Below are positions 54,474-63,569 of a DNA stretch of 64,000 nucleotides, piece after piece; positions within the stretch are counted from its first letter, which is position 1, and every line of letters starts with the position of its first letter. The position numbers and the translations under genes are program-made. Source of the stretch: Campylobacterota bacterium. Lineage in GTDB: Bacteria; Campylobacterota; Campylobacteria; Campylobacterales; Arcobacteraceae. The notes beneath the pieces were generated by a model. That model saw only the letters and a list, made by a program, of their open reading frames with translations, did not search any database and was not told the DNA's origin. The stretch lies in contig QMKX01000004.1 of NCBI GenBank assembly GCA_003643835.1, forward strand, positions 1 to 64,000. Reading direction: 5' to 3'.

Positions 54474-54945
54474 GACATTTACTTTTAATTTCATACTCCA
54501 AAGCTATCTCATCACATATAGGAAAATGTTTACACCTTATACAATCAGCCCATATTTTATGTTCTGGTATTTTCTCTTTTTCTATGATTTTGAAGTTCAA
54601 TTTTTCAAAAAACTCTTTTTTATATGTTAGGCTTAAAACTCTTGAGATTTTATAATTTTCTGCTTCTTCTAAAGACATTTGCACTAATTTTTTGCCTATA
54701 CCTTTGCTTTGAAAACTTTTTTTCACGATTAAACTTCTAATCTCTGCCAAAGCGATACTATGTATATGTGTTGCCACAAATCCTACGATACTTCGCCCTG
54801 CTTTTGCGCAGGTGTATGACCTTATTGTTGTAGCTATCTCATCATCTGTTCTATGTAGTATTGTTCCATCTTTGACATAACTTGACACAAGTCCTTGCAT
54901 AGTTTTTATATCTTTGACTGTCGGTTTAAAATATTCTATTTTCAC
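54460..54945 (-). CDS. GNAT acetyltransferase, N-acetylglutamate synthase-like
   Basis: A 161-residue GNAT with the acetyl-CoA loop SFQSKGIGKKLVQMSL and a C-terminal CxxC-type cluster WADCIRCKHFPICDE. The size and this Cys-rich tail match a group in Campylobacterota proposed to start arginine biosynthesis by acetylating glutamate. The assignment to argA-like function is inference. Confidence 0.85.
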   Translation of the reverse strand: MKIEYFKPTVKDIKTMQGLVSSYVKDGTILHRTDDEIATTIRSYTCAKAGRSIVGFVATHIHSIALAEIRSLIVKKSFQSKGIGKKLVQMSLEEAENYKISRVLSLTYKKEFFEKLNFKIIEKEKIPEHKIWADCIRCKHFPICDEIALEYEIKSKCHANN

Positions 54946-54947
54946 TA

Positions 54948-55553
54948 TTATTGACTACTATCAACAAATAAAAATTTTGTAATTTTATCGTTTAATATAT
55001 CTATACCAATATTTTTTGTATTTGATACAAATGTTGCATTCTGATTTTTTTGTTTTAGTTTTTGTAGATGAGTTTTTTTAAGTTTATCTATTTTGGTATA
55101 ACAACATATCACTATTTGGTCTGGTTTTTTTATATTGCTTAAAAACTGCTCAACTTGATGATCTAAAATTATATCATCATGCCTGCTATCTATAAGACGC
55201 ACAAATACTCGTATTGTTTGTCTTTTTTCTACAAAATTAGTGAGATTTTCACTCCAATTTTGTTTTTGTGATTTTGATACTTTTGCATATCCAAACCCCG
55301 GTAGATCCACAAAACTACACAAAAAATTCTCTTTTAGTTTATTTTGATAGTTGATATCAAAAAAATTTATCAACTTTGTTTTTCCAGGTGTTTGCGATGA
55401 TTTAGCTAAATTTTTACGCTTTGTCAAAGAGTTAAGCAAGGAGCTTTTACCCACATTGCTTCTACCCATAAATACAACCTCGCTCAAATTCATAGGAGGA
55501 CTATCGAGATAAGTTTGTGCGGATTTTATAAATACTGCTTGAGTTAAGTTCAT
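54948..55553 (-). CDS. engB: Ribosome biogenesis GTPase EngB (YsxC)
   Basis: A 201-residue GTPase needed for 50S assembly. G1 is GRSNVGKSS at 30-38, G3 DLPGFGYAK and G4 TKIDKLKK are present. Three bases downstream of lptA and two bases from the GNAT gene, typical operon spacing in Campylobacterota. Confidence 0.95.
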   Translation of the reverse strand: MNLTQAVFIKSAQTYLDSPPMNLSEVVFMGRSNVGKSSLLNSLTKRKNLAKSSQTPGKTKLINFFDINYQNKLKENFLCSFVDLPGFGYAKVSKSQKQNWSENLTNFVEKRQTIRVFVRLIDSRHDDIILDHQVEQFLSNIKKPDQIVICCYTKIDKLKKTHLQKLKQKNQNATFVSNTKNIGIDILNDKITKFLFVDSSQ

Positions 55554-55556
55554 AAT

Positions 55557-56036
55557 TTATTTTTTTGTATCAAACTTCATTATAAACTTGACAGGTTTAT
55601 TTTTAGTTCCAACTATGGTTGCTTCGCCTTTAACTACATCTATGATTATTTTCTCTCCGTGGAGTTCTTTTTGTTCTGTTATATCATGCACAAAACCATC
55701 TCCTGTTATGACATATACATCATCAATAGGCTTAAACAATATTTTATCACCTTGGCACAAAAACTCTTTGGATTTTGTTTTGATATTTAGTTTTACCCCA
55801 CCAGTAGCCTCAAATTTCACTGGGGTTTTTCTATTGTTTATAACTTTTAGTTTTATCAATAATTTTTTTGCAGTTAGATAGTCGTCTCCCATGTCAAGTT
55901 TGACATTGCCATCTAATTTGATTATGTTTTTTGCATCGCTTGCATAGAAACTCGTAGCTTGCACTTTGATATTTTCTTTATTGAGTTGTGCCGCAAAAGA
56001 ACACAGTGCTACAATAAGCAAAAGTATAAATCTCAT
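55557..56036 (-). CDS. lptA: LPS transport periplasmic protein LptA
   Basis: A 159-residue periplasmic bridge protein with a signal peptide (RFILLLIVALCSFAA) and the OstA-like domain (SFYASDAKNIIKLDGNVKLDMGDDYLTAKKLL) that forms a jelly-roll stack carrying LPS. It abuts lptC, and engB follows. Confidence 0.92.
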   Translation of the reverse strand: MRFILLLIVALCSFAAQLNKENIKVQATSFYASDAKNIIKLDGNVKLDMGDDYLTAKKLLIKLKVINNRKTPVKFEATGGVKLNIKTKSKEFLCQGDKILFKPIDDVYVITGDGFVHDITEQKELHGEKIIIDVVKGEATIVGTKNKPVKFIMKFDTKK

Positions 56037-56540
56037 CTAATCTCCTTGTGTCATCGTAATTTTATTTGATTTTATAATCTTTTGTTTGATATCCACATAT
56101 AATTTTTCACCACTTATATGCAATCCACCATAAACAGCGTTGTATTTATCATCTGTTTGTGCTATAGTTTTATTTGTATCATATTTTAGCTTATTTGTTT
56201 TGAATTGTATATCTTGATTTTCAAATATTATATTATCTTCAAGCGATAATATATTTTCTGTTTTTTTTATTTTGTTAGTAGCTATTTTCGTGTATTTATT
56301 TTCATATTTTATATTTAATATAACATTTTCAAAATACTCATATTTTAAATATTTCGTGTATTTTTTCCCAGCTATTTCATCGCCTGTGTTATTGTTGTCG
56401 TGTCTATTCAATACAAAATTTTCTACTATCATAAGCGGGTTGTCCTGTTTTTTTATCTGCTTTATTGTTGTGTTTGTTGATATGAAGATTAAAGCAAAAA
56501 CAACCACAACCAACACATAAAAAAATTTATCAACTACCAT
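56037..56540 (-). CDS. lptC: LPS transport protein LptC
   Basis: A 167-residue protein with an N-terminal membrane helix (about 6-24) and a periplasmic beta domain (YFENVILNIKYENKY..., GLHISGEKLYVDI) like LptC, which links the LptBFG complex to LptA. It overlaps kdsC by seven bases and touches lptA. Identified mainly by topology and position. Confidence 0.82.
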   Translation of the reverse strand: MVVDKFFYVLVVVVFALIFISTNTTIKQIKKQDNPLMIVENFVLNRHDNNNTGDEIAGKKYTKYLKYEYFENVILNIKYENKYTKIATNKIKKTENILSLEDNIIFENQDIQFKTNKLKYDTNKTIAQTDDKYNAVYGGLHISGEKLYVDIKQKIIKSNKITMTQGD

Positions 56541-57028
56541 ATATCTATAAACTTATGAAAACTATTCTCTTGTTTTAAAATATGCTCAATCATCTCTCGC
56601 ACAGCTCCATCTCCTCCAGATTTTTTTGTAGTTTTTGTAGCAATTTTTTTTATCTGTTTAGCTGCATCTTTTGGAGCATAGGATATGCCAACTGCCTTTA
56701 GCATTGATAAGTCATTTAAATCATCGCCAATAGCCGCAACCTCATCTAACTTTATATTTTCTGTAGCACATATCTCTTGGAGTAGCTTTAGTTTGTCTTT
56801 CACGCCTTGATGAGTATAAGTTATATTTAGCTCTTTTGCTCTTTTTTGAACTATTTTTGATATTCTGCCAGTAATTATAGCGCATTTTTTATTTAAAATT
56901 TTTGTCCATACGGCGATTGCGAGACCATCTTTGACGTTGAAACTTTTTGTTTCATTGCCTGTTTCATCGTATATGATTTGCCCATTTGTCATGGTGCCAT
57001 CTACATCTAAAACAATCAGTTTTATCAT
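56534..57028 (-). CDS. kdsC: 3-deoxy-D-manno-octulosonate 8-phosphate phosphatase
   Basis: A 164-residue HAD phosphatase of KDO synthesis for LPS. The motif DVDGTMTNG (with the nucleophile Asp), IITGRISK and the late GDDLNDLSMLK are present. Sits between hisB and lptC, as usual in this phylum. Confidence 0.94.
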   Translation of the reverse strand: MIKLIVLDVDGTMTNGQIIYDETGNETKSFNVKDGLAIAVWTKILNKKCAIITGRISKIVQKRAKELNITYTHQGVKDKLKLLQEICATENIKLDEVAAIGDDLNDLSMLKAVGISYAPKDAAKQIKKIATKTTKKSGGDGAVREMIEHILKQENSFHKFIDIW

Positions 57029-57603
57029 TATAATACACCTTTGGTGCTAGGCACACTACCACTGTCATTTTTTTCTAAAGCAGTTTTGAAAGCGATAGCA
57101 AATGACTTAAACATAGATTCTACGATATGATGTTTATTTTTTCCTCTATTGTTCATGATGTGAGCGGTTATTTTGCTATTTGTTATAAAACTATTAAAAA
57201 ACTCTTCTACAAGTTCTATGTCTAATTGTCCAACTTTTCCTGTAGCTTCACCTATGTCATACACTAAAAATGCCCTATTTGATATATCCACATTTGTTGT
57301 TGAGCTAGCTTCGTCCATAACCACAGTAGATGTAGCAAATCGTCTGATACTTGATATCGGGTGTATCTCTTGTGCTATAGCTTGACCCAAAACTATAGCA
57401 CAATCTTCAACTGTATGATGTGCATCTATATGTAAGTCTCCTTTACACTGGAGACTAATATATGTGCCGCTATGTTTTGACAAAGTTTCAAGCATATGAT
57501 CAAAAAATCCTATACCTGTATCTATGCAAGCTTGTTTGTCATCGTGTATATTTACTTCGCATGATATTGTTGTCTCTTTTGTTTCTCTGTTTAGCTTAAC
57601 CAC
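57028..57603 (-). CDS. hisB: Imidazoleglycerol-phosphate dehydratase
   Basis: A 191-residue monofunctional dehydratase of histidine synthesis. Metal-binding motifs DAHHTVEDC and KHHIVESMFK and the opening GIGFFDHMLETLSKHSG are diagnostic. Its TAA/TGA end overlaps the kdsC start by one base. Confidence 0.96.
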   Translation of the reverse strand: MVKLNRETKETTISCEVNIHDDKQACIDTGIGFFDHMLETLSKHSGTYISLQCKGDLHIDAHHTVEDCAIVLGQAIAQEIHPISSIRRFATSTVVMDEASSTTNVDISNRAFLVYDIGEATGKVGQLDIELVEEFFNSFITNSKITAHIMNNRGKNKHHIVESMFKSFAIAFKTALEKNDSGSVPSTKGVL

Positions 57604-57614
57604 TTATTATCTCC

Positions 57615-58493
57615 TTATTGATTTTGAATTACCAAACCATCTGGGTATTGGTTTTCTTTAAATCGTCTTGCTTCATCTTCGCTACCAAAACCAGTGAATA
57701 TCACTCTGTTATACACTTGACCATCTATCTCTTTAGATACTATTTTTGTCTCATAATCACTAACATTGCTTTGTGCTTTGTTTTTATACTTAATTGCTTT
57801 ATCATAATTTAAAAATGACGCTATTTGCACCACATATATGCTTGTAGAGTTGTTCGTTGGTTGTGTTGGTATTGATATATCTTCATATTGTTTGTCATCT
57901 GGAATAGTTACAGGAGTTTTGTTGCCACAAATATCAGGTGCGCTTATGACTACAACTTTGACATCTGCTATGCCTTTGTTGTGCATAGCTATAGTTCTCG
58001 CTGCTTTGTTTGACAAATCGATTATCCTACCGGTTACAAATGGCCCCCTATCATTGATACGCACCACAACGGTTTTATTGTTTGATTTGTTTAAAACTTT
58101 TACCATAGTATTCATAGGCAAAGTTTTGCTAGCTGCTGTATTTTTATACATATCGTATATCTCACCATTTGATGTTTTTTTACCATTAAATGTTGGCCCA
58201 TACCAAGAAGCGATACCATGAAACTCATCTCCAGCTTTCACTTCAATAGGATAATACCTTTTGCCATGAACCACATAAGATCTTTGTGTTGATGGTTGTT
58301 TGCAATCTGTGTTTGACGATATGCCACCTTGGCTTTGTGTTTGGCCGTTATTGTTATTAGGATCTTCATCGTTGATTATACGAAACCCTTCATTGTGGTC
58401 TGATTCTACCCTATCGTGCGATTGTTGAATTTGCGAACAGTTAGTTATCGTCAATATCATAAAAGATATGGCTATATATCTATAAATACTCAT
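57615..58493 (-). CDS. rlpA: RlpA-like septal ring lytic transglycosylase lipoprotein
   Basis: A 292-residue lipoprotein with lipobox TITNC (Cys19). A double-psi beta-barrel domain (GIASWYGPTFNGKKTSNGEIYD, VRINDRGPFVTGRIIDLS) and a C-terminal SPOR domain (about 220-290, VQIASFLNYDKAIKYKNKAQ). RlpA cleaves denuded glycan strands at the septum. Overlaps the mltD gene by 14 bases. Confidence 0.93.
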   Translation of the reverse strand: MSIYRYIAISFMILTITNCSQIQQSHDRVESDHNEGFRIINDEDPNNNNGQTQSQGGISSNTDCKQPSTQRSYVVHGKRYYPIEVKAGDEFHGIASWYGPTFNGKKTSNGEIYDMYKNTAASKTLPMNTMVKVLNKSNNKTVVVRINDRGPFVTGRIIDLSNKAARTIAMHNKGIADVKVVVISAPDICGNKTPVTIPDDKQYEDISIPTQPTNNSTSIYVVQIASFLNYDKAIKYKNKAQSNVSDYETKIVSKEIDGQVYNRVIFTGFGSEDEARRFKENQYPDGLVIQNQ

Positions 58494-59574
58494 TTTTATC
58501 CTTTTTTATTATCTTGTTTTTCAACCAATACAACAAATTTTGATTTATATTTTTGTATGGCACATATAGATTATATCTTTTTTTTGCTGAAAATACCTCT
58601 TTGTTTAAGATATGTTTGTTTAAATTTACCAAATTGCTTAATCTCATATCAGAAAGTATCGCAATATTTTCAAGCATGATGTCACCTTTTATCACAAATT
58701 TTTTTATAGTGTCGCTTGTGCTTATATTTAGCAAATAGCTCTCGCTGCTATTTTGCAAAAAACTCTTGTCGCTCATGATATACAAAGACAGTATCTTTAG
58801 TAAATATCGCCTACTTTCTTGCGGGAAGTATTGTCTACGCATATTTTTTTGAATTTTTAGCAAATAACCAAGCGGTATATCTTTTGTATGGGGTTTAATT
58901 TTTTTATATATTTTCAAAAGAGAACCAAACTTAACTTTACCTTTTTGATATTTTCGTATCGTTTTTGCGTATTTTTTTGTTTTTGTTGTGGATTTTGTTT
59001 TTATAACATATCTATCCAATCCGGCTCTCGTGAGGGCTTCATATACTCTACCCTCACCACAATTATAACCCAATATCGCAAGATACCAAGAACCAAAAAG
59101 TTTTTTTTGGTATTTGAGATATTTTGTTGTGGCATGTGTCGCTTTGATTATATCCATTCGTTCATCTATTTGATTATTGATTTTCAAACCATATCTTTTG
59201 GCAGTTGGTTTCATAAACTGCCATATACCTTTAGCTTTTGTTTTTGATGTGGCACTTGTATCAAAATATGACTCAGCCATAGCAAGATACAAAAAACCAT
59301 CTGGCATATTGTTTTGTTTGAGTATTTTTTTTATAATAGGCAAAAAAAGTATAGAGTTTTTTAAGCTATTTTTATAACTATTTTTACTCATTGTTAGAAA
59401 TTTTCTATATGTTTGTTGAAATTTTGGGTCTTTTATGTAAGTATCATCTATATCAAACTGTTTTATTTTGTGCAAATCGTCGGCAGACAATACTGGTTTT
59501 GTATCTTGTGCAAAAAGTATAGTAGAACAAAAGACTATAAAAAAAAGTTTAAATACCAAAAAGTTTGTTTGCAT
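58480..59574 (-). CDS. mltD: Membrane-bound lytic murein transglycosylase D-like
   Basis: A 364-residue exported SLT-type transglycosylase. A signal peptide (LFFIVFCSTILFA) is followed by the catalytic Glu101 in AMAESYFDTSATSKTKAKGIW and by YNCGEGRV. No LysM domain is visible, so it is MltD-like with a short tail. Start overlaps the tatD end by 26 bases. Confidence 0.9.
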   Translation of the reverse strand: MQTNFLVFKLFFIVFCSTILFAQDTKPVLSADDLHKIKQFDIDDTYIKDPKFQQTYRKFLTMSKNSYKNSLKNSILFLPIIKKILKQNNMPDGFLYLAMAESYFDTSATSKTKAKGIWQFMKPTAKRYGLKINNQIDERMDIIKATHATTKYLKYQKKLFGSWYLAILGYNCGEGRVYEALTRAGLDRYVIKTKSTTKTKKYAKTIRKYQKGKVKFGSLLKIYKKIKPHTKDIPLGYLLKIQKNMRRQYFPQESRRYLLKILSLYIMSDKSFLQNSSESYLLNISTSDTIKKFVIKGDIMLENIAILSDMRLSNLVNLNKHILNKEVFSAKKRYNLYVPYKNINQNLLYWLKNKIIKKDKNEYL

Positions 59575-60322
59575 TTTTTGTTGTAATATTTTGTATATTT
59601 GTGTCGCTTATGTTTAAAATATCTGCGATATTTTTTGATACATATTTGCAATATTTTGGCTCATTTCTTTGTCCTCTATATGGCATAGGAGACAGATAAG
59701 GAGCATCAGTTTCTATTAGTAATTTGTTTTTTGGAATTTGTGGCAATATATCTACAAGTTCTTTTGCATTTTTAAATGTCACAACTCCACCTATACCAAA
59801 ATAGAAGTTATGTTCAGCCATATCCAATAAAATAGACGAAGCATTGTAGCAGTGCAACACTCCGCCTACATCGCCAGCTTGGCGGTTTATCAGTATATCC
59901 TTGGAGTCATATGATGCATCTCGTATATGCACTATGAGTGGTTTGTCGTATTTTTTTGCGATATCTATTTGTGATATAAATATATCTTTTTGTTTTTGTA
60001 TATTTGAAGTTTTTTCTGTGTCATTTTTTGGCAACCTAAAATAATCCAGCCCACACTCGCCTACGGCTACACATTTTTTGTGGTTTATGTATTGCAGCAG
60101 TCTGTTTTCATCATATTTATCGATATCGTATGGGTGACAACCAACTGCAAAATAGACTTCGTCATATCGCTCACTTAAATTTACAGCTTTTGATAAGTCG
60201 TCTATGTCGGCTCCCGGGATTATAAATTTTTTCACACCACTATTTATAGCATCTTTGATGACAACATCTATATCGTTGTCAAATTTTTTGTGATCTAAGT
60301 GAGTGTGAGTGTCTATTATCAC
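59549..60322 (-). CDS. tatD: TatD-family metal-dependent DNase
   Basis: A 257-residue TIM-barrel hydrolase. Metal ligands appear in DTHTHLDH near the N-terminus, the Glu in GECGLDYFR, and His residues in IVHIRDAS, LHCYNAS; ETDAPYLSP ends the active site. Overlaps hslU by four bases. Confidence 0.95.
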   Translation of the reverse strand: MIIDTHTHLDHKKFDNDIDVVIKDAINSGVKKFIIPGADIDDLSKAVNLSERYDEVYFAVGCHPYDIDKYDENRLLQYINHKKCVAVGECGLDYFRLPKNDTEKTSNIQKQKDIFISQIDIAKKYDKPLIVHIRDASYDSKDILINRQAGDVGGVLHCYNASSILLDMAEHNFYFGIGGVVTFKNAKELVDILPQIPKNKLLIETDAPYLSPMPYRGQRNEPKYCKYVSKNIADILNISDTNIQNITTKNANKLFGI

Positions 60323-61650
60323 AAAATATACCTTGTGATATCTTCACTTTCTATGATAGCTTGAAGTTTTTGTTCTACCAATTTTTTATCTATTTTTATG
60401 GTTTCTCCGTTTTTCTCATCGGCATCAAAACTGATATCTTCTAAAACTTTCTCAATAACCGTATGCAATCGCCTCGCTCCTATATCTTCTGTTTTTTCAT
60501 TTGCTTTTGCGCTCAATGAAGCAAATGCCTTTATAGCACCATCTTCAAATACGAGCTTAACCCCCTCAACTCCTAACATAGCTTCATATTGAGTTAGAAG
60601 TGAATTTTTGGTATTTGTTAATATCTTATACAAAGCACTCTCATCAAGAGCCTCAAGCTCAACTCTTAGAGGAAATCTACCTTGAAGTTCTGGTAGCATA
60701 TCGCTTGGACTACTTATATGAAAAGCTCCAGCTGCTATAAACAACACATGGTCTGTATTTACTTGACCATATTTTGTGCTGATACTACTTCCTTCTACAA
60801 TAGGGAGCAGATCTCTTTGAACTCCTTGTTTGCTAGGGTCTTGTCCTTTATTGGAGCCGCTTTCTACTATTTTGTCTATCTCGTCTAAAAATATAATACC
60901 ACCATTTTCTACATTTGATATAGCATCTTTCGTGATAAGCTCCTCATCTACGAGCTCTTCTTTGACCACTTTTTTCAAGAGTTTTTTAGCTTCTTTTATC
61001 GTAACTGTTTTGTCATAAGTATTGTTTTTTGCATTTTTTATCATATTGCCAATAGCATCTGTCATGATACTTATATCTGCCATAGGAGCACCACTATCAA
61101 ACACCTCTACATGAGTATTTTTAGGTAGTTTTATAGTGATAAACTTATCGTCCATACTACCATTTAGAACCTTTTTTTCCATGGTATTGTATGTCTTTAT
61201 GAACGACTCTTGTGCTGATTGTGTAGCATTTGTTGGCAATTTTGGCACCAATATCTCTACAACTTTTTTGACAATCTCTTTGTCTATATCTTTTTGGATT
61301 TTTTTCTCATATTTTTCTCTTGATATTCTCACAGCATTTGCCACAAGGTCTCGCACCATAGACTCAACATCGCGTCCTACATAACCCACTTCAGTGTATT
61401 TACTCGCCTCCACTTTGACAAATGGTAGCTCCATCATTTTGGCTAATCGTCTTGCTATCTCTGTCTTGCCTACACCTGTGTTGCCTATCATCAATATATT
61501 TTTTGGCATTATTTCGTCTTGAAGTTCTTTGTCTAATTGCATTCGTCTGTATCTGTTTCGCAAAGCTAATGCTATGGCTTTTTTGGCATCTTTTTGACCT
61601 ATGACATAATCATCGAGATATGCTACTATTTGTTTTGGGGTCATCTCCAT
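60319..61650 (-). CDS. hslU: ATP-dependent protease ATPase subunit HslU
   Basis: A 443-residue AAA+ unfoldase for HslV. Walker A GNTGVGKTE is at 56-64, Walker B GIIFLDEIDKI, and sensor GARRLHTVIEKVLEDI. The acidic/basic I domain is in the middle (about 110-230). Adjacent to hslV by one base, with tatD following. Confidence 0.96.
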   Translation of the reverse strand: MEMTPKQIVAYLDDYVIGQKDAKKAIALALRNRYRRMQLDKELQDEIMPKNILMIGNTGVGKTEIARRLAKMMELPFVKVEASKYTEVGYVGRDVESMVRDLVANAVRISREKYEKKIQKDIDKEIVKKVVEILVPKLPTNATQSAQESFIKTYNTMEKKVLNGSMDDKFITIKLPKNTHVEVFDSGAPMADISIMTDAIGNMIKNAKNNTYDKTVTIKEAKKLLKKVVKEELVDEELITKDAISNVENGGIIFLDEIDKIVESGSNKGQDPSKQGVQRDLLPIVEGSSISTKYGQVNTDHVLFIAAGAFHISSPSDMLPELQGRFPLRVELEALDESALYKILTNTKNSLLTQYEAMLGVEGVKLVFEDGAIKAFASLSAKANEKTEDIGARRLHTVIEKVLEDISFDADEKNGETIKIDKKLVEQKLQAIIESEDITRYIL

Positions 61651-62190
61651 CTATTTTCCTAATTCTAATATTTTTATATTGTTGTTTGTGTATATACATA
61701 ACTCACTGGCAATTTTAAGTGACTCTTTGACTATAGCTTCTGGCTTGAGTTTTGAGTGGTTTTTCAAAGCTCTTGCCGCACTAATAGCATAGTTGCCACC
61801 ACTTCCTATAGATGCTATACATCCATCTTCTGGCTCTACTACATCGCCTGTGCCACTGAGTATATATATATGTTTTTGGTTTAAAACTATCATCATAGCT
61901 TCAAGCTGTCTTAAGTATTTGTCTTTTCGCCACTCTTTTGAGAAAGCCACAACCGACTTGAGCAGGTCGCCTTTTTTGCTATTGAGGTGTTTTTCAAACA
62001 TATCAAACAGGTTGAAAGCATCGGCTGTGCTACCAGCGAAGCCAGATAGAACTTTACCATCTCCTACTTTTCGTATCTTGGTTGCATTGCCTTTTAGAAC
62101 CGTGCTGCCAAATGTCACTTGTCCATCGCCTCCTATGACTGCCTCACCGTCTTCACTTCTATATGCCAGTATTGTAGTCGCATCAAACAC
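61651..62190 (-). CDS. hslV: ATP-dependent protease peptidase subunit HslV
   Basis: A 179-residue proteasome-like Thr peptidase. The N-terminal Met-Phe-Asp-Ala is removed to expose the catalytic Thr5 in [17 protein letters not shown] and [14 protein letters not shown] are conserved. Overlaps rplI by one base. Confidence 0.96.
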   Translation of the reverse strand: MFDATTILAYRSEDGEAVIGGDGQVTFGSTVLKGNATKIRKVGDGKVLSGFAGSTADAFNLFDMFEKHLNSKKGDLLKSVVAFSKEWRKDKYLRQLEAMMIVLNQKHIYILSGTGDVVEPEDGCIASIGSGGNYAISAARALKNHSKLKPEAIVKESLKIASELCIYTNNNIKILELGK

Positions 62191-62639
62191 TATTTTATCT
62201 CCTCTATGATATCAAGTGTAGCTATAGCATGGACACCAAATCCTAGCTTGCAGTCTGCTTCATATATACCTACCGTTTTGATCTTCTCTTTTATGGTTAT
62301 GTTTTTTTTGTCTATAGTTATATCATTTAAAGCTAACACAGATGCTACTTCTTTGTTTGTGATACCACCTATCAAGTGCCCGTTTGCTCCTATTTTGTGT
62401 CTTATTGTGTATTTTGAGGACTCTATCATATCTTTAAATTTATTTGCATCACTTAACTCTTGAGTTTTTTTGGTTTCTAATAGTTTTTTTTCTATCTCAA
62501 ACTGCTTGATTACTTCTGTGGTGGCGTTTTTTGCCAAACCTTTTTTGATCAAAAAATTTTGACCATAACCTGGCTTGACCTCTTTTATCTCACCGGCAAC
62601 TCCCAAAGCTTTGACATCTTTTATCAATAAAATTTTCAT
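62190..62639 (-). CDS. rplI: 50S ribosomal protein L9
   Basis: A 149-residue L9 with the N-domain ([36 protein letters not shown]), a central helix and a C-domain. First gene of the rplI-hslV-hslU-tatD-mltD-rlpA string. Confidence 0.96.
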   Translation of the reverse strand: MKILLIKDVKALGVAGEIKEVKPGYGQNFLIKKGLAKNATTEVIKQFEIEKKLLETKKTQELSDANKFKDMIESSKYTIRHKIGANGHLIGGITNKEVASVLALNDITIDKKNITIKEKIKTVGIYEADCKLGFGVHAIATLDIIEEIK

Positions 62640-62837
62640 ATTTAACCTTTTTTGTTATTGTATCGCAAACAACTTATATTATCATCCATTTAGAACCCCG
62701 AACTTTGTTCGGGGCTGAAGTTTCAACAATCTACAACTATAAACAAACCAGCATATGTATAGCTATTTTTATATTTTGCGCCGAACCAGAAAAGCTGGTG
62801 CAGTTTGCGAAGCAAATTTCTCTGATAAGTAGTTTAG

Positions 62838-62982
62838 GGTTCCAAAAAACTCAAAACAACTCGGAACCCCTGACTTGTCTGGGGCCATTCGTTCTAAACT
62901 ACTACAAACAAAAATATATTATATTTTGTTGGTATATCGCTTCAAGCGGACAAACTATCATTGTGAGGTAAAGCCGAAACAA
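62838..62982. repeat. Diverged direct-repeat unit, copy 1
   Basis: Matches copy 2 at 63347-63494 over most of its length, by eye about four-fifths identical. The 3' part, reversed, resembles the TTGCTTCG...CGCAATGA type intergenic repeats seen in many bacterial genomes. Confidence 0.6.
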
Positions 62983-63346
62983 CTCCTCGTATCTGGTTCG
63001 CTTTGTCATTTCAGGAAAAAGATATTTTTGATAAATTTCGTATAGAAAATGAAACTGTTTGAGTTTGAAAAACGAGTTTTTCATCAATGGATGTCTCACT
63101 CGTGCTATCGCTTCACAGATATAAAATCTGTTTTGCTCTCTAGCTCGTGGTAGCAAGCGAGTTGCTACAAAAGAAATTTTGAGAAAATATCACAGAAATT
63201 ATAACTGCCGATACCGATTTTTTCGTGTCTTTTTCTAAAAAAGGCACATAAGAGTGAAAGATTACAAAGTAGAAGTTTAAAACTACTACAAACAAAAATA
63301 TATTCTATTTTATTGGTTGGTTTATATTTTGCCCCGAACAAGTTAC

Positions 63347-63494
63347 GGGGTTCCGAAAAACTCAAAACAACTCGTAACCCCGCAACTTGTTCGGGGCTGA
63401 AGTTTCAAACTACTAAAAACAAAAATATATTATATTTTGTTGGCATATCGCTTCAGTGGATAAACTATTATTGTGAGGCAAAGCCGAAACAATT
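63347..63494. repeat. Diverged direct-repeat unit, copy 2
   Basis: Second copy of the unit at 62838-62982, preceded by CCCCGAACAAGTTACGGGG and containing CCCCGCAACTTGTTCGGGG hairpins. Confidence 0.6.
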
Positions 63495-63569
63495 CAGCTG
63501 CAAGTAAACATATAAAAGTATCTTGATTATAGATATATATATATATTTCCAAATGCGAGACAAAGCTAT

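Larger units (their letters stand above)
62640..63569. other. Non-coding region with diverged direct repeats
   Basis: About 930 bp with no convincing gene. Two related units of about 145 bp (62838-62982 and 63347-63494) share GGGTTCC-AAAAACTCAAAACAACTC, ACTACAAACAAAAATATATTATATTTTGTTGG and TTGTGAGG-AAAGCCGAAACAA. Partial copies occur at 62695-62730 and 63270-63345. Hairpins such as CCCCGAAC...GTTCGGGG are included. Confidence 0.65.

Noticed and set aside
62902-63156. Minus-strand frame of 84 codons in the repeat cluster
   Set aside because: It lies within diverged repeats, has no ribosome site and unusual composition, so it is a chance frame.
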